43,370 bases of DNA. Origin: an uncultured Mollicutes bacterium (GTDB taxonomy: Bacteria; Bacillota_I; Bacilli_A; Acholeplasmatales; Anaeroplasmataceae). The notes under the pieces were generated by a model that was not told the origin of the DNA, made no database searches, and saw only the letters and a program-made list of their open reading frames with translations. The stretch covers positions 1-43,370 of the forward strand of contig UQFG01000015.1 in the NCBI GenBank assembly GCA_900540175.1, read 5' to 3'. This document shows, piece by piece, positions 37,312 through 43,370 of the stretch. The position numbers were made by a program, and so were the translations under genes. Every line of letters begins with the position of its first letter. The first letter of the stretch is position 1.

Positions 37312-37340
37312 TTGTTTTTATGGTTTTTTTAAATTATTAT
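37312..37340 (+). promoter_or_regulatory. Sigma-A-like promoter of spo0A
   Basis: -35 TTGTTT (37312-37317) and -10 TATTAT (37335-37340) with a 17-base spacer; the start codon is 31 bases further on. Confidence 0.6.
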
Positions 37341-37371
37341 AGCATTATTGAAAAGGAGAGAGGAAAGAATT

Positions 37372-38151
37372 ATGGCAAAAATTATTATCGCAGATGACAA
37401 TAAAGAATTGTTATGTATGATAAGCGAATTTTTAAAAATGCAGCCGAATATGCAAGTAGCAAAAACATTCATGGGAGGAAAAGAATTACTACAATATTTG
37501 GAAAACGATACAGCCGATATTTTGTTGTTGGACGTTTTCATGCCGGATTTAGACGGAATCAACACATTAAACGAGATCAATCATAACAGCAAATATCACC
37601 GTCCGAAAAAAATCGTCATCTTAACCGCATTCAACACGGAATCACTGATGACCAAAACTTCCGCATTGGGTGCAGACTACTTCATCGTAAAACCGATTGA
37701 TTTAGGTAATTTATACAAAACCATTACCAATTTAATGAATGAAGACGCGAATAAGGGAACTACTTATAATTTAAAAGAGAAAACGACATCCCAACCGGAT
37801 TTAGATACGGAAATCACCGACATTCTGCATGAAATCGGTGTGCCTGCCCACATTAAAGGTTATCTTTATTTAAGAGAATCCATCACTATGGTTTACAACA
37901 ATGTCGATATTCTCGGAGGCATTACCAAAATATTGTATCCTACTGTCGCCAAAAAATTTAAAACGACTTCTTCCAGAGTGGAAAGAGCCATCCGTCATTC
38001 CATCGAAGTGGCATGGAACCGCGGAAATGTCGAAGCCATTTCACAAATTTTCGCCTATACGATCAGTTACAATAAAAGCAAGCCGACCAATTCCGAATTC
38101 ATCGCCATGATTGCCGATAAATTAAGACTGGCTCATAAAGTAGTGTATTAA
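37372..38151 (+). CDS. spo0A: Sporulation master response regulator Spo0A
   Basis: Controls entry into sporulation. 259 residues from the ATG at 37372 (AAGGAGAGAGGAAAG upstream). The receiver domain has the acidic pair Asp8/Asp9, phospho-Asp54 in LLLDVFMPD, Thr85 and Lys107. The C-terminal DNA-binding domain is highly typical: [19 protein letters not shown], the recognition region [20 protein letters not shown], and [16 protein letters not shown] near the end. The linker is about 25 residues. The gene stands alone here, without the spoIVB neighbour it has in Bacillus. Confidence 0.97.
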   Translation: MAKIIIADDNKELLCMISEFLKMQPNMQVAKTFMGGKELLQYLENDTADILLLDVFMPDLDGINTLNEINHNSKYHRPKKIVILTAFNTESLMTKTSALGADYFIVKPIDLGNLYKTITNLMNEDANKGTTYNLKEKTTSQPDLDTEITDILHEIGVPAHIKGYLYLRESITMVYNNVDILGGITKILYPTVAKKFKTTSSRVERAIRHSIEVAWNRGNVEAISQIFAYTISYNKSKPTNSEFIAMIADKLRLAHKVVY

Positions 38152-38177
38152 AAGACTTCCATACGAAGTCTTTTTTT
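38151..38177. terminator. Bidirectional terminator between spo0A and glmS
   Basis: AAAGACTTC and GAAGTCTTT form a nine-pair stem with a five-base loop. Seven T follow on plus, and an A run before the stem gives a short T run for the minus strand. Confidence 0.75.
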
Positions 38178-39868
38178 CAATATACCGTAACACTTTTGGC
38201 TAAATTACGGGGTTGATCGATGTTGCGATTCAATTCCAAAGCGGTATAATAAGCCAACAACTGAACAAAAACCGTAAAAGAAACTTCCGCATCCGGTAAA
38301 ATCAAATCCGCCGTTTCATCCACATTGGAGATTAAGTAAGTTAAAGCTCCTCTGCTTCTTGTTTCTTCCAAATTGCTTTTGATAAAATTTTCATGTTCCA
38401 AGGTATGCAACAAACCAATACAAACCGTTGTTTGATCCACCAAAGCGATACTGCCGTGTTTCAACTCTCCGCTGTAAAACGCAAAAGCAGACAGATAAGA
38501 AATTTCTCTTAGTTTCAATGCTCCTTCTAGTGCGATCGGATAATACAGTCCCTTCCCCAAAAAGAAAACTTTTTCCGCTTTGGAAACTGCTTTAGCCAGT
38601 TGTCTGATTTCGTTTTCTTTTTCCAACACTTTTTCGATATATCTTTTTTTCACGGAAAACAACCCGATCTCATCACCGGCAATCAATAATTTACCGACTA
38701 AAATCATGGCCATAAAGGCTTTGGTTGAAGCAACGGCCACTTCGGTTCCGGCAAAAAGCGGAAATACGAGATCACAGGCATATCCGATTGAGGAATGAAT
38801 TTGGTTGCATAACGCAATCGTCTTTTGCTTTTTATTTTTCAAATGAGAAAGGGCTCTTATTAAATCGGCTGTTTCGCCGCTTTGGGAAATCAAAACAAAC
38901 AAAGCATCCTTTACAATCGAAAAAGACTCAATCTCCGAGGCAATTACAGCCGAACAGCGCTTGTCAAGAAGCCGTTCATAACATTTTTTCAAATACAGTC
39001 CGGCATAATAAGAACTTCCTGCTCCTACAAAAACGATTTCGTCGCATTGATTGCAAAGCACTTGAAACTCCCTCACATCAATGCTTCGGTACGCCTGTTC
39101 GATGGTTTGGATCATTTCCTTTTGGTAATAAATTTCATCCAGCATATAGTGATCCGTTTTCTTACAACAAACCGGTGCCGATGCTTTGATAAAGGACTGA
39201 TGCTTTTGCAAAAGCGGTAGCAAGACCAATCCTTTCGGGCTGATGAATCCATAATCTCCGTCATTTAAAATCATCACATTCGTTCCTTCTTCAAAAACGT
39301 TTTGATCGGAAGAGATTTCGAATTTAGACCCCAGCTTTCCGATTAACAACGGCGATTTGTTCTTGTAAAAATAAATGGTTTGCGGATTTTCTTTATCTAT
39401 AAACGCAATGGCGAAACTTCCCTTTAACAGCCCAATCAATTCCTTAAACAGATCCGTTACTTTACTATATTTATTCATTAAAAGATCCAACAACTGAACA
39501 ATAACTTCGGTATCGGTATCCGATCGACAAACCAACTGATATTGCCGAATCAACTCCCGATAGTTTTCCAAAACTCCGTTGTGCACCAAATAAAACCGCC
39601 TACAGACGGATGTATGCGGATGGGCATTGATGGGTGTTACGGAACCGTGAGTCGCCCATCTTGTATGACCGATTCCGCACTCGATGTTGCGGTAAGGAAC
39701 TAGTTTCCTCAAGCGATCGGTATTACCGACGGTTTTGTCCAAAAAAACTTGATTGTTATAATCATAAGCCATTCCGCAAGAATCATATCCACGATATTCC
39801 AACGATTTTAATTTTTCGATTACCTGCCCGGTCGATGTTTTACCGATGACACCATATATTCCACACAT
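38177..39868 (-). CDS. glmS: Glutamine-fructose-6-phosphate aminotransferase
   Basis: Makes glucosamine-6-P for cell-wall synthesis. 563 residues, shorter than the usual 600. The N-terminal glutaminase nucleophile is Cys2 (MCGIYGVIG), with GHTRWATHG and HNGVLENY. The isomerase half has two SIS domains with SQSGETADLI and TEVAVASTKAF. The C-terminus reads DQPRNLAKSVTVY, where the family almost always ends in SVTVE. There is no glmS ribozyme in the short gap before it. AGGTGAT lies three bases before the ATG. Confidence 0.93.
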   Translation of the reverse strand: MCGIYGVIGKTSTGQVIEKLKSLEYRGYDSCGMAYDYNNQVFLDKTVGNTDRLRKLVPYRNIECGIGHTRWATHGSVTPINAHPHTSVCRRFYLVHNGVLENYRELIRQYQLVCRSDTDTEVIVQLLDLLMNKYSKVTDLFKELIGLLKGSFAIAFIDKENPQTIYFYKNKSPLLIGKLGSKFEISSDQNVFEEGTNVMILNDGDYGFISPKGLVLLPLLQKHQSFIKASAPVCCKKTDHYMLDEIYYQKEMIQTIEQAYRSIDVREFQVLCNQCDEIVFVGAGSSYYAGLYLKKCYERLLDKRCSAVIASEIESFSIVKDALFVLISQSGETADLIRALSHLKNKKQKTIALCNQIHSSIGYACDLVFPLFAGTEVAVASTKAFMAMILVGKLLIAGDEIGLFSVKKRYIEKVLEKENEIRQLAKAVSKAEKVFFLGKGLYYPIALEGALKLREISYLSAFAFYSGELKHGSIALVDQTTVCIGLLHTLEHENFIKSNLEETRSRGALTYLISNVDETADLILPDAEVSFTVFVQLLAYYTALELNRNIDQPRNLAKSVTVY

Positions 39869-39914
39869 ATAATCACCTGTAAAATCCTATGAGATGCGGT
39901 AACCGATTATAACT

Positions 39915-41046
39915 CTATTTTTCTTTCATCAACAAATCATATAACGTTTGACGAATGTTCATTTCTTTCAACCATTCTTCTAGTTCCAAACGGATCCGTT
40001 CGTCTTTCGACTTCTGTTTTTGCAAAACCGCCCGAATCAATAAATTTTTAGGAGAATTTTCAAAATCGACAAATTCCAAAATTTGAGTTTTATATCCATA
40101 GTATCGTAAAATTTGTGCTCGAATGGCATCCGTAGCCAAAGCGGAAAAACGTTCTTTTAAAATACCGAACTGATCCATAATCGGCAAATAATCTTTCTTC
40201 AATTGATTATTGACTTCATGTTGACAGCAGGGAACCGAAAAGATATATTTGCAATTCATTTTCACAGCATGATATAACGCATAATCGGTTGCCGTATCAC
40301 AGGCGTGGAGTGTAACAATCATATCAACGGAATCCTGTTCCTTAAATTGCGAAATATCTCCTTTAAAAAATTTCAAATGCTCGTATCCGTATTTTAAAGC
40401 GATTGCGTTGCACGCATCAATTACTTCTTCTTTCAAATCAAGTCCGGTTATTTCGCATTGGATTTGTTTCACATAAACCAAATAGTAATATAGAATAAAG
40501 GTCAAATAACTTTTCCCGCATCCGAAATCGATGATTTTCAACGATTGTTCCTCACCGATGACATCGTCTATCATTTCCAAAAAACGATTGATTTGCCGAT
40601 ATTTATCGTAATGACTTTTAACGATGCTGCCATCTTCTTTCATGACATTTAAATCCACCAATGGTAAAACAACCGTTCCCTCGGGTAATAAATATTGTTT
40701 CTTTTTATTATGATCCAACGTAACAAACTCTTTTTTTTTGAGCTTTCCGATTGCTCAACACTTTTCCTTTGGCCGTTATACGATAACCATAGATCATTTG
40801 AGCCGTCGATACCGTCGCCTCTTTAAACATCGTTTGCAGTAATTCATTCAGTTTTTCGTTCAATTGAGATTCAGCAATGTTTTCATGAAAAACCTGTTTT
40901 TTCGTATAATAAGAAAGTTGATATACTTCCTGGTTTTTCAAACGAATACGATTCAATTTGGCTTTTAAATATTTTTGATCCTTCTGTTTGGGATTCGATA
41001 AAATCCCTTGAATAATTCCACTTGGAAAATCAATCATTCCTCTCAC
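39915..41046 (-). pseudogene. METTL25-like SAM methyltransferase (Methyltransf_32), split by a frameshift
   Basis: Two overlapping frames together make one protein of about 375 residues. The upstream frame (40708-41046) carries the N-terminal domain (FPSGIIQGILSNPKQKD, ITAKGKVLSNRKAQKK). The downstream frame (39915-40718) carries NKKKQYLLPEGTVV, the SAM motif IIDFGCGKSYLTF, TLHACDTATDYAL and the conserved SVPCCQHE. The frames join at a run of nine A (minus strand; 40731-40739 on plus). Eight A would give a continuous QKKEFVTLDHNKKKQY. The start of the second frame is a TTG with no ribosome site. This could be a sequencing error, slippage or a real mutation. Substrate unknown. Confidence 0.85.
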
Positions 41047-41060
41047 CTTTTCCGTCTTCT

Positions 41061-41090
41061 AAAAAAAAGACTATCTGATCCGATAGTCTT
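41061..41090 (-). terminator. Terminator of the DUF1508 gene
   Basis: AAGACTATC (41067-41075) pairs with GATAGTCTT (41082-41090); the minus strand then has a run of eight T. Confidence 0.85.
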
Positions 41091-41096
41091 CTATTC

Positions 41097-42326
41097 TTAT
41101 TTTACTTTTTTCGTTTTCTCTACAATTTCGGCATTTTTATAATACGATACAACCGAATGAACCGCCGATTCGGCCAGCGCTCTTGTATTGTATGTTTCAC
41201 CGACAGCAGCCACTCTGCCACTCGGCGTGTATAAATTATAATGATAATTGTCGTTCTTATCTTTAACAACTTTAAATACGCCGTTTTCAATATTGCGTCT
41301 GAAACTTTCAATGGAACTCATAACTCCCGCTTTGGAAGTATAGCCTTCTGCCTGGCACAAAATTTGACCGTTGGAAGCCAAAAGATCCCAACTGAATTCC
41401 CCGTTAAACCGCTCGATTACAAATTTTCCTCCGGTTTTGTTTTCTTCTAAGTTGATTTCCACAACGGAAGAAATCAAATCCGCTTCCGCATTGGCTCCCA
41501 CTTCGACGATATCCGCTTTTACGGCAAACTTCTTAAATGACTCGGACGCACGAATAGCACTCTTTTCGGTACTGTAATTCGATCCCAACGCAAGGACACG
41601 ATAATTCTTGGACGTCAACTTAAATTTAAACATTCCGTGCTTATCTTCGATAATCCGAATCTCACCGCTTTCAACATTACGTTTGACCGCACCGATTGCT
41701 TTCAGCACCCCTTCATGAGAGGCATAGACTTCACTGACAATCAATACTTCTCCGTTGGAAGCCTTCAAACGATAACGATATCCGTCTCCGTCCGGATAAA
41801 TTTCGTATTTTCCATTGTAGGTTCTTCCCTTCGGTTTTTCCGGTTTTGTTGCCGATTTGGATTTCGGCGTTGCTTTGACATTTTCTTCGGCAACTGTTAC
41901 GGTTGCTTCCGGTTTTTCCTCTACTGCAGATTCTGTTTGTTCTTCAACCGATTCAGCTACTTCCGGCTGTTCTTCTACTACAGATTCTGTTTGTTCTTCA
42001 ACCGATTCGGTTGCTTCCGGCTGTTTTTCTGCTACAGATTCTGTTTGTTCTTCAACCGATTCGGTTGCTTCCGGTTGTTCTTCTGCTACAGATTCTGTTT
42101 GTTCTTCAACCGATTCGGTTGCTTCCGGTTTAGAATCTTGTTGTTCCTGTAACGCTTGTTGTTCGGCTAGTCTAGCATTAAATTCTGCTTCGTATTTTTT
42201 ATCTCTTTGCTTTTGTACAATTTTAGATACGATAAAAATGATTAAAAACAATACAATAATTCCGCCAATTGCACTAAAAAAGACAATATCGGCCGGATTA
42301 CTGAAAATGGAGTTTGCTAGCATCAT
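41097..42326 (-). CDS. Membrane-anchored DUF1508 (YegP-like) repeat protein with acidic linker
   Basis: 409 residues. An N-terminal membrane helix at about 14-37, a basic/coiled stretch to about 65, then four 18-residue tandem repeats of the type QPEATESVEEQTESVAEE (about 66-140), and finally two pairs of DUF1508 modules from about 165. Module signs are KYEIYPDGDGYRYRLKASNG, GMFKFKLTSKNYRVLALG, FSWDLLASNGQIL and NYHYNLYTPSGRVAAVG. DUF1508 folds are small beta-alpha units of unknown role. The helix without a cleavage site suggests anchoring, with the linker projecting the domains. AGAGGTG lies ten bases before the ATG. Confidence 0.85.
   Translation of the reverse strand: MMLANSIFSNPADIVFFSAIGGIIVLFLIIFIVSKIVQKQRDKKYEAEFNARLAEQQALQEQQDSKPEATESVEEQTESVAEEQPEATESVEEQTESVAEKQPEATESVEEQTESVVEEQPEVAESVEEQTESAVEEKPEATVTVAEENVKATPKSKSATKPEKPKGRTYNGKYEIYPDGDGYRYRLKASNGEVLIVSEVYASHEGVLKAIGAVKRNVESGEIRIIEDKHGMFKFKLTSKNYRVLALGSNYSTEKSAIRASESFKKFAVKADIVEVGANAEADLISSVVEINLEENKTGGKFVIERFNGEFSWDLLASNGQILCQAEGYTSKAGVMSSIESFRRNIENGVFKVVKDKNDNYHYNLYTPSGRVAAVGETYNTRALAESAVHSVVSYYKNAEIVEKTKKVK
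41905..42130. repeat. 54-bp coding tandem repeat (four copies plus part of a fifth)
   Basis: Units begin GCTTCCGG (ACTTCCGG in one) at 41905, 41959, 42013, 42067 and 42121. The period is exactly 54 bases, so copy-number changes keep the reading frame of the host gene. Confidence 0.95.
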
Positions 42327-42519
42327 AAAAATTCACACCTCTTTATTAATATTATGTCCTACTTTACTATTATAAACGATTCCCTGTTTTTTTTCCATAG
42401 AGAAAATGACAAAAATTGAGAAATTTCACTTCAAATAACGTTTATTCAATTTCTTAAATATTTTTCTGAAAAAAAAGACAAACGAATTTGTTTGTCCCCG
42501 GATTGTTAAAGATTTTTTC
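42327..42519. promoter_or_regulatory. Promoter of the DUF1508 gene and terminator of the next gene
   Basis: -10 TATAAT on minus at 42369-42374, with only a weak -35. The stretch from 42380 to 42468 is AT-rich without other visible features. The terminator at 42470-42496 is listed separately. Confidence 0.5.
42470..42496 (-). terminator. Terminator of the helical-bundle gene
   Basis: GACAAAC (42477-42483) pairs with GTTTGTC (42490-42496); seven or more T follow on the minus strand. Confidence 0.85.
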
Positions 42520-42960
42520 TTATAAAAAATGTTTTAATTTTTCGACCGCTTTTTCCTGCATATCGACGTATTGCCGAAGCAAATCGTGTACTTTTCCTTT
42601 TGTTTGATGATGGTTCAAGAGCCTTCTGCCTTCAATGATCCCCATGTTGGTTCCTTGCAACAGCAATTCCGCCATTTTGGATGGACGATCGTCAAACATT
42701 GTTCTAAGTTCGATTCCATACCATGTCATTGCTTTTGTCATTTTATTGGTTTTATGCGGTTCTTTATCTTCCGTAGAAAATTCCGGATAAATCTTCTTGA
42801 TTTCCGAACAAATGGCTTGATAATCACGGTACTGACGATTCAATTCTTCCTTTAATGCATGATCTTGAACTTTATCCAAAATAAAATGAATGGCATCCAT
42901 TCCCATACAAGCTCCTTTATTCAGTTCATCTAACACGTTCATTTCATCTTGATCTTTCAT
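42520..42960 (-). CDS. Ferritin-like helical-bundle protein, function unknown
   Basis: 146 residues, all helical. It resembles a group of unnamed Bacillota proteins with an N-terminal LNKGACMGMDAIHFILDKV and a central MAELLLQGTNMGIIEGRRLLN, ending in EKAVEKLKHFL. The layout suggests a four-helix bundle like ferritin or DUF2383 proteins, but I see no clear metal-binding ExxH pair. Single-gene unit with its own terminator and divergent from tspO. ATG after AGGAGGAAAAG. Confidence 0.7.
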   Translation of the reverse strand: MKDQDEMNVLDELNKGACMGMDAIHFILDKVQDHALKEELNRQYRDYQAICSEIKKIYPEFSTEDKEPHKTNKMTKAMTWYGIELRTMFDDRPSKMAELLLQGTNMGIIEGRRLLNHHQTKGKVHDLLRQYVDMQEKAVEKLKHFL

Positions 42961-43072
42961 TTTCTTTTCCTCCTACTGTTTAGCATGTCGGGTTTTAATT
43001 TTTTTATACCGTGAAATTCTTTTCGTATATTTTTTTCGTTTCTTAATACAATAGGAATAGGAGGCTGATACC

Positions 43073-43324
43073 ATGGAAAAATTTAAAATTTATTTAGAAT
43101 CTGTCTTAATCCCCATCATCGTAGGCGGTATCGTCGGTTTGATCATCTCCGATTCGATCGATTATGATACGTTAACCAAACCTTTTCTTTCGCCGCCAAG
43201 TCTTTTATTCCCGATTATGTGGACCGTACTTTATTTTTTAATGGGCATTTCCTATGGCATTTTAAAAATCAGGCATTTGGATGATACTAAAATAAAAATC
43301 ATTTACTACTTACAGTGGTGCTAG
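43073..43324 (+). pseudogene. tspO: TspO/MBR-family protein, truncated
   Basis: 83 residues of a TspO-type membrane protein (normally about 155). The signature LSPPSLLFPIMWTVLYFLMGISYG is recognisable in two parts (SPPSLLFPIMWTVLY and FLMGISYG), and the frame then breaks after KIIYYLQ with WC and a stop. The expected continuation (YYLQLxLNFLW) is missing, so foreign sequence or an assembly fault starts at about 43314. AGGAGG lies upstream of the ATG. Binding of porphyrins or related ligands is known for the family; this copy cannot be complete. Confidence 0.8.
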
Positions 43325-43370
43325 AATATAAATAGTGCAAGTCAAAATGAGAAAATTCCAAATAGACAAT

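Noticed and set aside
39869..39914. Possible glmS ribozyme upstream of glmS
   Set aside because: Only 46 bases separate glmS from the next gene, far too few for the ribozyme, and no core motif is visible.
40708..41046. Two separate genes (a 112-residue protein and a methyltransferase)
   Set aside because: The second frame starts with a TTG lacking a ribosome site, and both parts belong to one known protein layout; a frameshift is simpler.
41905..42130. Regular repeats that could suggest a CRISPR array
   Set aside because: The units are contiguous without spacers, lie in frame in one gene and encode an acidic peptide repeat.
41637..42375. Plus-strand frames with Cys/Ser- or Phe-rich repeats opposite the DUF1508 gene
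   Set aside because: Mirror translations of the 54-bp repeat; no start signals or family features.

Overview
The window is about 43 kb from a low-GC, endospore-forming member of the Bacillota, most likely an uncultured gut Bacilli/Erysipelotrichia-type organism. The evidence is a Spo0A orthologue, SpoIIID and SpoIIQ side by side, the gene order rpiB-upp-atp as in Bacillus, a T-box in front of pheST, strong Shine-Dalgarno sites and frequent TTG/GTG starts. The first 26 bases are an Illumina adapter remnant, so the left edge is an assembly end. The right edge cuts into a tspO gene and is probably a contig end too.

Layout, left to right. (1) 29-9191, minus strand: rlmN, pheT and pheS behind a T-box leader, then (upstream) a membrane protein, a YhaM-like HD nuclease, a type I pullulanase and the CCA-adding enzyme in one tight operon. 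(2) 9.3-11.2 kb: yigZ on plus, then spoIIID, spoIIQ and a YwzB/DUF1146 gene on minus, with good matches to sigma-E and forespore sigma promoters. In Bacillus this cluster lies close behind atpC. (3) 11.3-17.2 kb: a decayed mobile island wedged between atpC and ywzB. It carries a TetR regulator, a two-gene heterodimeric ABC exporter, remnants of conjugative-transposon genes (ORF8-like HTH, KTR protein, TnpW) and a broken large serine recombinase. A 71-bp tandem duplication covers the 3' end of atpC at its right edge. (4) 17.3-25.3 kb, minus: a complete F1Fo ATP synthase operon (rpiB-upp-atpZ-like-atpI-B-E-F-H-A-G-D-C). Its c subunit has a two-glutamate ion-binding pattern that suggests Na+ coupling. 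(5) 25.4-37.2 kb: a pectin-utilisation locus. It encodes a CUT1-type ABC importer (two LplB/YtcP-like permeases, a 707-residue lipoprotein, an MsmK-type ATPase), five unrecognised small membrane proteins interleaved with the transporter genes, a GH28 polygalacturonase, a CE12 acetylesterase and, divergently, a CE8 pectinesterase. None of the three enzymes shows a signal peptide. LacI/cre-like operators sit in the divergent promoter region. (6) 37.3-43.3 kb: spo0A with Spo0A boxes, glmS, a METTL25-like methyltransferase gene broken at a run of nine A, a membrane-anchored DUF1508 protein with a 54-bp coding repeat, a helical-bundle protein and a truncated tspO.

How it fits together: the pectin locus would import partly esterified oligogalacturonides, strip acetyl and methyl groups in the cytoplasm and trim the chain. 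The ATP synthase, possibly Na+-linked, supplies or consumes ion-motive force. spo0A, spoIIID and spoIIQ show that the cell keeps the sporulation cascade. The best candidate for a little-described system is the pectic-oligosaccharide importer with its five accessory membrane proteins. No tRNA, rRNA or CRISPR array was seen. All calls rest on reading motifs and gene order, not on database searches.
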